Shown piece after piece: positions 8,731 through 17,574 of a stretch of 64,000 nt of DNA (position 1 is the stretch's first letter; the number at the start of each line of letters is the position of its first letter). The translations under genes were made by a program, and so were the position numbers. The stretch spans positions 62,001-126,000 of the forward strand of contig JAMLHI010000007.1 of NCBI GenBank assembly GCA_023957235.1, read 5' to 3'. The notes beneath the pieces are model-generated. The model was not told where the DNA came from. It saw only the letters and a list, made by a program, of their open reading frames with translations, and ran no database searches. The DNA is from Chitinophagales bacterium (lineage in GTDB: Bacteria > Bacteroidota > Bacteroidia > Chitinophagales > JADIYW01).

Positions 8731-10116
8731 TTATAATAAAGTGCCTTTCAAAATGACAGCAGCTATTGTAAAATAAATGATTAATCCAGTGACATCTACT
8801 AATGTGGCCACAAATGGAGCAGAGGAAGTAGCGGGATCTATATTGTATTTTTTGAGGATAATAGGAATCATCGAGCCAGTCAATGTTCCCCAAAGGATAA
8901 TTCCAATCAAAGAGCAAAATACAGTTAGTGCTATTAAAAACCAATGCTCTCCATAATTGTACCAGCCTAATTGTTGCCAAATTGAAATACGCAAAAATCC
9001 AATTGAACCTAAAATAATTCCTAATGTTATTCCAGAAAGGATTTCCCTTTTCATTACAAACCACCAGTCTTTTACAGTCAGTTCTTTCAATGCCAAAGCT
9101 CTAATAATAAGCGTTGCTGCCTGCGAACCACTATTTCCACCACTTGAAATTATCAAGGGAACAAATAATGCCAAAACTACTGCTTGTGAAATTTCATATT
9201 CAAAATAACCCATTGCTGTGGCTGTTAGCATTTCTCCTAAAAATAAAATTACTAGCCAAGTAGCTCTTTTTTCCGTCAATTTAAAAAATCCTGTTTTGAC
9301 ATAAGGGAAATCTAATTTCTCCACACCACCAAATTTCTGAATTTCTTCTGTCTCCCTTTGTTCAACCACGTCCATGATATCATCAATGGTAATCACACCG
9401 AGTAATAAATTTCCTTCATTTACTACTGGAATTACTACACGGTCATAATCTTTAAATTTTTGAATAGCGGTTTCTTGTGTGTCACTTATATTTAAAGCAA
9501 CAAAATCTCCATCCATAATGTCAGAAATTTTCATTTCAGGAGCATTTAAAACAAGCCTTCGAACCTGAATGTCGTCTATCAGCTTACCTTCTTCATCAAC
9601 TACATAAATTACATTGGCTGCTTCTGTGTCTTTATGATTTTCTCTTAAATGTCTGCTAGCTTCTGCAACTGTCATGTTTTCAAAAATGGTAGCATAATCT
9701 GTATCAATTAATCTGGCGACACTATTTTCTGAATATCCTAAAAAATCTTGAGTTTCTTTACGATTGTCTTCATCCAGATAATTAATATATACTGCCTTCT
9801 CTAAATGTGATAAATCACTAAAAAAGCTGATACGCTCATCACTACTTAAATTGTTCAATAAGTAGGAAGAGCATTGCTGAGAAAGATTTCTGACTAATTT
9901 GTGTTGTAATAAAATATCTAAATAAGGAAAAGTATAGACTTGTGTGTCATAATCCAATTTGCTAAATGAAGCTAGTGCATATTTAAAAGGTATAGACTCT
10001 ATAACTTGAGCCAATTCTGCAGGGTGTACCTTTTCTTTCTCTTTGTCAAAAAGTGTAAAGATGTCAAAATCATTACTCCAAACTATATTTTTTACTTTAT
10101 CTAGCATTTCAACCAT
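8731..10116 (-). CDS. mgtE: Magnesium transporter MgtE
   Basis: I chose the ATG at 10116 (461 residues, MVEMLDKV); the frame stays open to a TTG at 10125. The order is the helical MgtE_N domain (LAQVIESIPFKYA; SDLSHLEKAVYINYLDEDNR), two CBS domains (about 145-260; VIYVVDEEGKLIDDI, VVIPVVNEGNLLLGVITIDDIMDVV) and five C-terminal membrane segments (about 290-461) with the conserved ISSGGNSGSQAATLIIRAL. It is a Mg2+-gated channel of the inner membrane; the N and CBS domains close it when Mg2+ is high. The frame is intact and the length normal. Confidence 0.96.
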   Translation of the reverse strand: MVEMLDKVKNIVWSNDFDIFTLFDKEKEKVHPAELAQVIESIPFKYALASFSKLDYDTQVYTFPYLDILLQHKLVRNLSQQCSSYLLNNLSSDERISFFSDLSHLEKAVYINYLDEDNRKETQDFLGYSENSVARLIDTDYATIFENMTVAEASRHLRENHKDTEAANVIYVVDEEGKLIDDIQVRRLVLNAPEMKISDIMDGDFVALNISDTQETAIQKFKDYDRVVIPVVNEGNLLLGVITIDDIMDVVEQRETEEIQKFGGVEKLDFPYVKTGFFKLTEKRATWLVILFLGEMLTATAMGYFEYEISQAVVLALFVPLIISSGGNSGSQAATLIIRALALKELTVKDWWFVMKREILSGITLGIILGSIGFLRISIWQQLGWYNYGEHWFLIALTVFCSLIGIILWGTLTGSMIPIILKKYNIDPATSSAPFVATLVDVTGLIIYFTIAAVILKGTLL

Positions 10117-10480
10117 ACAACTCAATTAATTAGGTTAATAATTATTTTGTTTATGATATTCCGTTTAAGAGCCTTTTTAAATTAAAGTACTTCAAATCAA
10201 AAATTACTCTCAATAGAAATTAAAATGAACTGAACGCCGTCATTTTCAATTCAGCGCAAATATCCTTGAATTTTATTGACTTATAGCATGATTTTAAAAA
10301 TATTATTTAAAAATATTATCCTCTTCAAAATACTACAAAATTTCCCAACTTAATAAAAAGCACTTTATACATTCAGTTACTTTGTATTCATTATTCGATG
10401 AAATCACTATATATATAATTTGATATAATCTTTCATTTTCAAAGCACAGTTATCAATTTATATTCCTCTTTGAATAGCTA
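10117..10480. other. Intergenic stretch between mgtE and pruA; no gene recognised
   Basis: About 360 very AT-rich bases separate the mgtE start from the pruA end, both on the minus strand. I see no open frame of note, no tRNA, no strong hairpin and no Mg2+ riboswitch that I can recognise. A short direct repeat, AAAAATATTAT, occurs near 10287 and 10308. It presumably holds the mgtE promoter and the pruA transcript end. Confidence 0.5.
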
Positions 10481-12106
10481 TTATTCTTTCAAGAAAGGGT
10501 ATTTGTAATCTGTTGGCGAAAGAAAATTTTCTTTGATATTTCTTGGTGAAACCCACCTCAACAGATTCATATAAGAACCCGCTTTGTCGTTGGTGCCTGA
10601 TTTTCTTGCTCCACCAAATGGTTGCTGACCTACAACAGCACCAGTTGGTTTATCATTGATATACAAATTACCTGCTGCATTTCTTAATATTCTTTTTGCT
10701 TGTTCTACTACAAGACTATCATTGGCAATAATTGCACCTGTCAAAGCATAGGCAGAGGTTTCATTCGCTTTTTCTAATATTTCTACAAATTCATTTTGTG
10801 GATATACATATATTGTTAATACTGGTCCAAAAATCTCTTCTGTCATTGTAATAGAGTCTGGATTTTGGGTCAATATAACAGTAGGCTGAATGAAATAACC
10901 AATTTTGTCGTCATAGGTTCCTCCTGCAATAATCTGATTGTATGAAAGACTTCTAGCTTTTTCAATATAAGCAATGATTTTATCATAAGCTCTTCGATCA
11001 ATTACTGCATTGACGAAGTTTTCAAAATTTTCTGGAGAGCCTACTTTGATTTCTTTCAGCATGATATCCATTTCTTGCCATACAGATTCCCATATATCAG
11101 ATGAAATATAAGCACGAGAAGCCGCTGAGCATTTTTGTCCTTGATACTCAAAAGCTCCTCTTACCAATGCTGTTGCAACAACCTTCGGGTCTGCGCTAGA
11201 ATGAGCTATAACAAAATCTTTTCCCCCTGTTTCTCCAACAATTCTAGGATAAGTTTTGTATCTGTCTATATTTTGACCAATTGTCTTCCAAAAATAATTG
11301 AATGTATTTGTTGAACCAGTAAAATGTAATCCAGCAAAATAGGGGTGTTTTAAAGCAATATCTGAAAGTTCGGGTCCATCGCAATAAACCATATTGATTA
11401 CTCCATCTGGAAGTCCTGCTTCCATCAAAATTTCCATAATGACAAATGCAGAATATACCTGAGTCCCTGATGGCTTCCATATCACTGTATTGCCCATGAG
11501 TGCTGGGGCTGTAGGTAGATTGCCAGATATTGCAGTAAAATTAAATGGTGTAATGGCTAATACAAATCCCTCTAAAGGACGATAATCTAATGTATTTCTT
11601 TGCCCGGTTGTTGATATAGGTTGGTGTGCATAAATTTGATACATATAGTGAACATTGAACCTAAGGAAGTCAACAAGTTCACATGCGGCATCTATTTCTG
11701 CTTGATATGCATTTTTAGATTGAGCCAATATCGTAGCGGCATTAATTTTTGCTCTGTATTTGGTAGCGATAAGGTCAGCTGCTTTCAGAAATATTCCTGC
11801 TCTCGTATGCATATCTGTATTAGCCCAAGTAGCAGATACATCAATTGCTGTATTGATTGCATATTCTATATCTTCATCTCCAGCATAATAATATGCACCG
11901 ATAGGATGCTGATGATCATAAGGAGGTGTAATTTCAATGAGTTCTTCTGTTTCAATAAAATGACCGTTGATGACCATTGGTATTTTTTGATAAATATTTC
12001 TTTTTTTCTGGATTTCATTCAACAAATCTTTTCTTTCCTGACTTCCAGGTTCATAATTAAGGATTGGTTCATTGATTGGAAGAGAAGAATTAATAATCGT
12101 ATTCAT
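10481..12106 (-). CDS. pruA: L-glutamate gamma-semialdehyde (1-pyrroline-5-carboxylate) dehydrogenase
   Basis: The 541-residue aldehyde dehydrogenase shows the P5CDH form: an N-terminal extension, RPLEGFVLAITPFNF (176-190), GETGGKDF with catalytic Glu292, and GQKCSAASR with nucleophile Cys326, then EEIFGPVLTIYVYP and the late QQPFGGARKSGTNDKAG. It oxidises P5C/glutamate semialdehyde to glutamate with NAD+, the second step of proline breakdown. The proline dehydrogenase partner is not in the window. The length agrees with the monofunctional enzyme rather than the PutA fusion. Confidence 0.96.
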   Translation of the reverse strand: MNTIINSSLPINEPILNYEPGSQERKDLLNEIQKKRNIYQKIPMVINGHFIETEELIEITPPYDHQHPIGAYYYAGDEDIEYAINTAIDVSATWANTDMHTRAGIFLKAADLIATKYRAKINAATILAQSKNAYQAEIDAACELVDFLRFNVHYMYQIYAHQPISTTGQRNTLDYRPLEGFVLAITPFNFTAISGNLPTAPALMGNTVIWKPSGTQVYSAFVIMEILMEAGLPDGVINMVYCDGPELSDIALKHPYFAGLHFTGSTNTFNYFWKTIGQNIDRYKTYPRIVGETGGKDFVIAHSSADPKVVATALVRGAFEYQGQKCSAASRAYISSDIWESVWQEMDIMLKEIKVGSPENFENFVNAVIDRRAYDKIIAYIEKARSLSYNQIIAGGTYDDKIGYFIQPTVILTQNPDSITMTEEIFGPVLTIYVYPQNEFVEILEKANETSAYALTGAIIANDSLVVEQAKRILRNAAGNLYINDKPTGAVVGQQPFGGARKSGTNDKAGSYMNLLRWVSPRNIKENFLSPTDYKYPFLKE

Positions 12107-12308
12107 TTCAAGATATTTTATCTCATATATGACAAATGATCAATGAAAATGTTTTAATTACCTCATTTGATACTAGATGATATTCCTGTTATTCAATACC
12201 CTTTAGAAATTAATTACTAGATAATTCATTTCAACTAAGCATAAATAAAATTGAATTCAAGAATAAGATTGGATGACTTTGCTAGAAAATATCTTACTAA
12301 AATCAATT

Positions 12309-13244
12309 TTAAGTAAAAGAAAGCCATATACCAGCTATCAGTTCCATGAGCATAGCTATACCAATATGTATTAATACCCCTGCAGCGATGGAGTTAGAAC
12401 GATAACAAAGAAGTCCTAATATTATTCCTCCAAAGAAGGAACTAATACATTCACCCATAGGTTTGCCAAAATGGATAAAGCAATAAAACATTGCTGCAGG
12501 TATAATAGCTCTACTTCCAGCATATTTCACAAATGCCAATATCAAAAATCCTCTAAAGAAAAACTCAACATGAAAAAATTCTGAAGCATAACAAAATTCG
12601 TACAGTGTTATCCACCATGCTTTAGGCATTGTTTCTGTAATATATATTAATACTCTTCTAGCAGTTGGATAATACGTTTGAAAGTCATGACTAAATGATG
12701 CTGCAAAAACAATTGGCACCATTAAAAGGAGCAGATAAAAATAGATGGATATATGCGCATTTTTTAAACTAAAACCATAAAGATTTTGAAATTTCCTATC
12801 TCTCCAAAACCAAAATACAACAATAATAAATGATAATATAGACGACTGGACAATCTGATCTGCACATATTTTAATAATATTAGCAGTATAGTATTCAAAA
12901 AAATGTCGGTCTATCCATTCTTTATATTGATAAATATAGCAGTATAAAGAAAACGAACCCAACGCAAGAAGAATTCTTCCCCAAAGACCTGGTTTAGATA
13001 ACATTTTTCTACCTTCTTCATCATAGAAATAAGAAAGGTACATCGGTATAATAGAACAAGCATACAATATGAAGTATAAATAAAAATGCTTAAAAGAATG
13101 ATAGTATTTATCAATAATTCCATTTTCAATATCAAATAGGTAATTCAAATCAATAGCAATAGCTAAAAATATTGCTACAAATATTAGATGAAAAACATTC
13201 TGCTCTTTCCAATAGTCTTTTAGATATCCTATAATAATTTTCAA
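12309..13244 (-). CDS. CPBP-family membrane protein, possibly with degenerate protease site
   Basis: This 311-residue protein has about eight hydrophobic segments. The region 225-293 resembles the CPBP (Rce1/Abi) intramembrane protease core: VEFFFRGFL (226-234), FIHFGKP with His258, and LIHIGIA with His293. The family motif is EExxxR, but here the first Glu is Val226; Glu227 and Arg231 remain. It may therefore be a variant or inactive member. CPBP proteins act in prenyl-protein processing, bacteriocin immunity or signalling; its substrate is unknown. It stands alone, with 202 bases to pruA downstream of its stop and 152 bases to the divergent ftcD gene. Confidence 0.75.
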   Translation of the reverse strand: MKIIIGYLKDYWKEQNVFHLIFVAIFLAIAIDLNYLFDIENGIIDKYYHSFKHFYLYFILYACSIIPMYLSYFYDEEGRKMLSKPGLWGRILLALGSFSLYCYIYQYKEWIDRHFFEYYTANIIKICADQIVQSSILSFIIVVFWFWRDRKFQNLYGFSLKNAHISIYFYLLLLMVPIVFAASFSHDFQTYYPTARRVLIYITETMPKAWWITLYEFCYASEFFHVEFFFRGFLILAFVKYAGSRAIIPAAMFYCFIHFGKPMGECISSFFGGIILGLLCYRSNSIAAGVLIHIGIAMLMELIAGIWLSFT

Positions 13245-13396
13245 AATTTACAATTACTTGATGATGAAATCTAAGATAGAAAGATTCTAATATTTTAATT
13301 CTTTTCATCAAAATATTGCTATTGAATTATGATGTATATCAGTATAGTTTTAAGTTCAATGTGAGTTGATTTTATTAATTTTCGATAAATTTTTGA

Positions 13397-14386
13397 ATGA
13401 TTATGCAGCTAGTTGAATGTGTTCCCAACTTTTCTGAAGGGAAAAATATGGATATTATCCAATCTATTGCTCGGGCAATAGAAGATGTTCCTAACGTATG
13501 GTTGCTACATACTGACATAGGTGAGGATGCTAATCGGACTGTTTTTACTTTTGTTGGGGATATCAATACCATTGGAATTGCAATTATTAATTCGATTAAA
13601 GTAGCTCAAAACTTAATAGATATGCGTGTTCATCACGGTGAACATCCTCGCATGGGAGCTTGTGATGTATGTCCTTTGATACCGCTGAATGATACTCCTG
13701 TTATTGAAGTGATTAATCTTTCTCATCGCATAGCCCAAAGACTAGGTGAAGAAGGCATACCAGTATATATGTATGAAAAATCAGCATCAAGCCAAGAGCG
13801 GCAAAATTTATCATTCCATAGAAAAGGAGAATATGAAGGACTTAAGGCAAAGCTTAAATCTGGCACTCATCTTCCAGATTATGGTCCCATTGAATTCAAT
13901 GAAAAGTTTGGCGCAATGGTTTTGGGTGTGAGAGATTTTTTAATTGCATATAATGTTAATTTAGAAACAAAAGATATTTCGATTGCAAAAAAAATAGCTT
14001 CAACTATTCGTGAAAGTGGTTATTTGAATACAGTCGGAATTCGCATAAAAGGTTTGCTTAAAGGAGTAAAAGCAATAGGGTGGTGGATGGAGGCTTATCA
14101 ATGTGCTCAGGTGTCCACAAATATTGTAGATATTTCAATTGTAAATATCAAGCAGGTTTTTGATGCGGTGAAGAGTGAAGCCAATAAATATCAAGTAGAA
14201 GTATATCGCTCAGAATTAATTGGACTTGTTCCAGAAATAATTATTTTGGATATAGCCAAAGAGCTTTTACCTCAGGAAACAGAAAAATCTAAATTATATC
14301 AATCAGTTTTTGATTATCTAGGTTTAAGTGATATAGATGAGAATAGAATCTTAGAAGTGTTACTTAGCAAAAAACTAATGCTTTAA
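13397..14386 (+). CDS. ftcD: Glutamate formimidoyltransferase
   Basis: The protein has 329 residues (an alternative ATG lies two codons inside). It begins LVECVPNFSEGK and contains RTVFTFVG and the substrate and folate site HHGEHPRMGACDVCPLIPL (79-97), where a His of the HGEH segment is the likely catalytic base. It moves the formimino group from formiminoglutamate to tetrahydrofolate at the end of histidine breakdown. There is no fused cyclodeaminase domain. No hutH, hutU, hutI or fchA gene is next to it, so it stands outside the usual hut cluster. Confidence 0.95.
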   Translation: MIMQLVECVPNFSEGKNMDIIQSIARAIEDVPNVWLLHTDIGEDANRTVFTFVGDINTIGIAIINSIKVAQNLIDMRVHHGEHPRMGACDVCPLIPLNDTPVIEVINLSHRIAQRLGEEGIPVYMYEKSASSQERQNLSFHRKGEYEGLKAKLKSGTHLPDYGPIEFNEKFGAMVLGVRDFLIAYNVNLETKDISIAKKIASTIRESGYLNTVGIRIKGLLKGVKAIGWWMEAYQCAQVSTNIVDISIVNIKQVFDAVKSEANKYQVEVYRSELIGLVPEIIILDIAKELLPQETEKSKLYQSVFDYLGLSDIDENRILEVLLSKKLML

Positions 14387-14484
14387 TTTTGAATTACATA
14401 CAAATTGATGTTCCAATGTTTGTCTATACAATTATTTAATTCAAATTTTATACTCTAGAAATTTCACAGTAAAAATTATTGTAT

Positions 14485-14492
14485 TACTTTTG
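14485..14492 (+). promoter_or_regulatory. Candidate -7 promoter box (TActTTTG) of the efflux operon
   Basis: TACTTTTG fits TAnnTTTG and ends seven bases before the tetR ATG at 14500, so the transcript would start at or within a base or two of the start codon. I see no convincing TTG at -33. Confidence 0.45.
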
Positions 14493-14497
14493 TTCCC

Positions 14498-14513
14498 GAA
14501 TGAACGTTCTATC
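14498..14513. promoter_or_regulatory. Probable TetR operator over the regulator start codon
   Basis: GAATGAACGTTCTATC is a near-palindrome: the core GAACGTTC (14502-14509) is perfect, and 6 of 8 half-site positions match overall. It follows the -7 box by five bases and covers the presumed transcription start and the ATG. A repressor bound here would block its own operon. That the neighbouring TetR protein binds it is inference. Confidence 0.5.
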
Positions 14514-15081
14514 GGAAGTTAATAATAAAAAGATTGAGACATTATTTCTCACCACTTTGGATTTAGTAGCGAACTATGGTTTTCATGGGACTTCTATGTC
14601 TATGATTTCCAAAGAATCAGGCATTGCTATTGGTACAATATATCATTATTTCAAGTCTAAAGATGAATTGATATCTAGCGTTTTAAATTATGCCAAGAAA
14701 AAAGGAATGGAGGCCAGTTTTGGTATGGACGATAGCCAGAAGGACTATTATTCTAGATTTAAGTTGATATGGACTCATTTATATGAACATCTGATTGCTC
14801 ATCCAGAAATGATGAGTTTCATCAATCAATTTTATTCTTCTCCTTATTGTCGCCAAATTGATGATGACACCTATTGTTTTCAAGGAGAATTGTCATTGTT
14901 TATAAAAGAAGCTGAAAGAGATAATATAATAAAAGAAAATATTCCTCACCATATCATTAGTTCAATATTTCTAGGTAGCGTTGTCAATAGTGCTAGAGAT
15001 TGGATAAAAAATCACAATAAATTGGATGAGATTGGAATAAAGGCATTGATAGATATCATCTGGGAAGGAATCAAAAAATAA
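14500..15081 (+). CDS. TetR/AcrR-family transcriptional regulator of the RND efflux operon
   Basis: I start at the ATG at 14500 (MNVLSEVNNKKIE, 193 residues); the frame also opens at an upstream TTG that has no support. The N-terminal helix-turn-helix is clear: SMSMISKESGIAIGTIYHYFKSKDELI (two parts, about residues 31-57). The C-terminal half is a helical ligand-binding domain of average length. The stop is directly followed by the TolC ATG, with no base between. It is most likely the local repressor that releases when a pump substrate binds, as AcrR does. Confidence 0.93.
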   Translation: MNVLSEVNNKKIETLFLTTLDLVANYGFHGTSMSMISKESGIAIGTIYHYFKSKDELISSVLNYAKKKGMEASFGMDDSQKDYYSRFKLIWTHLYEHLIAHPEMMSFINQFYSSPYCRQIDDDTYCFQGELSLFIKEAERDNIIKENIPHHIISSIFLGSVVNSARDWIKNHNKLDEIGIKALIDIIWEGIKK

Positions 15082-16416
15082 ATGTTAGCAACAAAAATGA
15101 ATTTTAAAAATTATCTTTTAGGACTGATAAGTATATCTTGTCTGAATGTACAAGCTCAAGAAGTTTTTCCTGAAAATGCAAGTTTGCAACAATGTATAGA
15201 TTATGCACTAAAGAATCAGGCAAGTATTCATATAGCTGAAATTGATGAGCAAATAGCTGAGAAAGATATTGCCGCTTCATTGAGTGGATGGTTGCCTCAA
15301 GTGGGTATGGCTTCCAATTATAATCACAATCTCAAGATTCCTTCTACCATAATTGGTAATCAAGTAATCCTGATGGGTATGAAAAATGTTTCCTCATTGT
15401 CTTTTCAAGCAGATCAACAAATCTTGAATCCACAATTGATTAAAGCGTCTAAATCAGCAAAGTATATCCGTGAATTGAATACTAAAGTTACCGAACAAAA
15501 TAAAATCAATACGGTTGTTGAAGTCAGTAAGGCATATTATGATATTTTGACCTCCAATGAACAGTTAGAAATTATTCAAGCAAATATTTTGAGAATTGAA
15601 AAGCAACTTTCTGATGCAACCTCTCGTTTTGAAGCTGGCTTGGTAGATCAGACAGATTATAAAAGAGCAAAAATTGCATTGAGCAATTCTAAAGCAGATT
15701 TGAAGAGAACAGAAGAAATGCTGAAATTCAAATATGTTTATTTGAAAGAATTAATAGGATTAGACGCTGCAAATGAAATTAGTTTATCTTTTGAACAAGA
15801 AGGGATAGATCAAGATATTTTGGAAAATACTCCTAGCGATTTGAATATTTCAAACAGAGTAGAGTATCAAATATTAGAAACGCAACAAAGGCTTCAACAA
15901 TTGAGTACAAAATTTGCTAAAGTCAGCTATATGCCTTCAATGTCTGCATTTATCAATTATGGATTGGATTGGAGAGCGAATAAAATTGGTGATTTGTATA
16001 ATATAACAACACCTAGGTCTGTATTTGGACTCAATTTTTCATTTAATATTTTTGATGGCAATAAAAAATTACAATATCTAAGAAAATCACAATTGCTAGA
16101 GTCACGTTTGGATTGGAGTGTAACCCAATTGAAAAATCAAATCAATACTCAATATAAATTGGCTATCTCCGCTTATCAGGCAAATATCAATGATTGGACT
16201 ACAGCAAAAGAAAATATGCAGATGTCGCAAGATGTCTATGACATTATCAAATTGCAATATGACGCTGGAATTAAAAATTATCTTGAACTGATGACTGCCG
16301 ATACAGATTTAAAAACTGCACAAATCAATTATCTAAGTGCATTATTTGCAGTGTTATCATCAAAACTTGATGTTCAAAAAGCTTTAGGTGAAATCAATAT
16401 ATCTACAAAACAATAA
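15082..16416 (+). CDS. TolC-family outer membrane efflux channel
   Basis: The protein has 444 residues from the ATG touching the tetR stop; the second ATG at 15097 (MNFKNYLLGLIS) gives a cleaner signal peptide ending at VQAQ. Two OEP repeats follow, each with long helices (ASLQQCIDYALKNQASIHIAEID; NTKVTEQNKINTVVEVSKAYYDI), and the family end QYDAGIKNYLELMTADTDL. It forms the trimeric channel through the outer membrane for the adaptor and pump encoded next. Gene order tetR-tolC-adaptor-pump is common for Bacteroidota RND systems. Confidence 0.94.
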   Translation: MLATKMNFKNYLLGLISISCLNVQAQEVFPENASLQQCIDYALKNQASIHIAEIDEQIAEKDIAASLSGWLPQVGMASNYNHNLKIPSTIIGNQVILMGMKNVSSLSFQADQQILNPQLIKASKSAKYIRELNTKVTEQNKINTVVEVSKAYYDILTSNEQLEIIQANILRIEKQLSDATSRFEAGLVDQTDYKRAKIALSNSKADLKRTEEMLKFKYVYLKELIGLDAANEISLSFEQEGIDQDILENTPSDLNISNRVEYQILETQQRLQQLSTKFAKVSYMPSMSAFINYGLDWRANKIGDLYNITTPRSVFGLNFSFNIFDGNKKLQYLRKSQLLESRLDWSVTQLKNQINTQYKLAISAYQANINDWTTAKENMQMSQDVYDIIKLQYDAGIKNYLELMTADTDLKTAQINYLSALFAVLSSKLDVQKALGEINISTKQ

Positions 16417-16429
16417 AATAATATCCTTC

Positions 16430-17545
16430 ATGAACCAAAATATTTTTTATTATTTACTTATCTTTTTAAGTGTTTTTACAGCTTGTAAATCTAAGGACAA
16501 TTCAATTCCAGCACCTCAGGAAAGAATTATTCCTGTGAGTGTCGCAGAAGTGTCTGAAGAAATGGTTTCAAACATAGTCAATTATCCTGCAACAGTGGTG
16601 GCTTTGAACGAAACAGAGTTAAGAGCAGAAGTCAGTGGTTATATTACTGGCATATTTGTTACAGATGGTGCTCAAGTCAGCAAGGGACAAAAACTCTATG
16701 AAATTGACAGAATAAGATATCAAGCAGTACGTGATCAGGCAAAGGCAAATTTACAAATTGCACTAACAAATTTGGATAAAGTCAAAAAAGACTTGGACAG
16801 ATATATTATGTTGGATGAAAAACAAGCAATAGCCAAACAAATTGTTGATTATGCTCAGTTTGATTATAATAATGCAAAAGCTCAAGTAGATGGAGCAAAA
16901 GCCAATTTATTGAACGCTGAAACAAATTTATCTCGCTCTATTATCTATGCTCCTTTTTCTGGGACAATAGGAATCTCTCAAGTCAGAAATGGCGCTTTGG
17001 TTTCTGCAGGTGTTACACTATTAAATACTGTATCATCGACTCAACCCATAGCTGTTGATTTTATGGTGAGTGAAAAAGATATTCAGCAGTTTTTAGATTT
17101 TAAACAACAATCTAATATTCAGAGAGATTCTATTATTTCTTTAGGACTACCTAATGGTCAAGTATATAGTCATTTTGGAAAAATAATAACTATTGACAGG
17201 GCTGTAGATCAAAACACTGGAACAATTACTGTTAGAGCAGTTTTTGACAATTCTAAAGGTGAGTTGAGAGTAGGGATGAATGTAGATATTCGAATTTTAA
17301 ACAAAATTACTACTCCAAAAATTGTTATTCCATACAAATCCACTATGGAGCAATTGGGACAGACAATGGTTTATGTTGTATCAGATAGCAATACTGCACT
17401 GCCTTATATGGTCAAACTAGGCTTTAAAATTGGTGATAAAGTGGTTGTGAATGAAGGATTATCAGTGGGTCAAAAGATAATTATTGATGGACTAATGAAT
17501 CTTAGACCAAATGATAAGATTACTATCGACACCGCATCAAAATAA
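16430..17545 (+). CDS. RND efflux periplasmic adaptor (membrane fusion protein), lipoprotein
   Basis: The start is placed at the ATG at 16430, 13 bases after the TolC stop (371 residues). It opens with a hydrophobic segment ending in a lipobox (FTAC, Cys at about 19), so it is lipid-anchored. A barrel-sandwich half (ELRAEVSGYITGIFVTDGA), an alpha-hairpin (about 75-150), the second lipoyl half (SIIYAPFSGTIGISQVRNGA) and a beta-barrel follow, as in AcrA/MexA. It links the inner-membrane pump to the TolC channel. Confidence 0.95.
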   Translation: MNQNIFYYLLIFLSVFTACKSKDNSIPAPQERIIPVSVAEVSEEMVSNIVNYPATVVALNETELRAEVSGYITGIFVTDGAQVSKGQKLYEIDRIRYQAVRDQAKANLQIALTNLDKVKKDLDRYIMLDEKQAIAKQIVDYAQFDYNNAKAQVDGAKANLLNAETNLSRSIIYAPFSGTIGISQVRNGALVSAGVTLLNTVSSTQPIAVDFMVSEKDIQQFLDFKQQSNIQRDSIISLGLPNGQVYSHFGKIITIDRAVDQNTGTITVRAVFDNSKGELRVGMNVDIRILNKITTPKIVIPYKSTMEQLGQTMVYVVSDSNTALPYMVKLGFKIGDKVVVNEGLSVGQKIIIDGLMNLRPNDKITIDTASK

Positions 17546-17574
17546 ACCTTGTTTTTTAGAAAGAATATAATTCA

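Noticed and set aside
8702-9064. Minus-strand frame of about 120 codons inside the mgtE end, first suspected as a frameshift of mgtE
   Set aside because: The main mgtE frame is intact, full length and carries the conserved ISSGGNSGSQAAT segment; the other frame gives no recognisable protein.
10117-10480. Possible Mg2+ riboswitch upstream of mgtE
   Set aside because: No conserved M-box or ykoK-like stem pattern was visible. The region is AT-rich with only weak short repeats.
11621-12139. Plus-strand open frame of about 170 codons across pruA
   Set aside because: It is antisense to the well-supported pruA gene, with Cys/Phe/Ile-rich composition that mirrors the coding strand. No family pattern.
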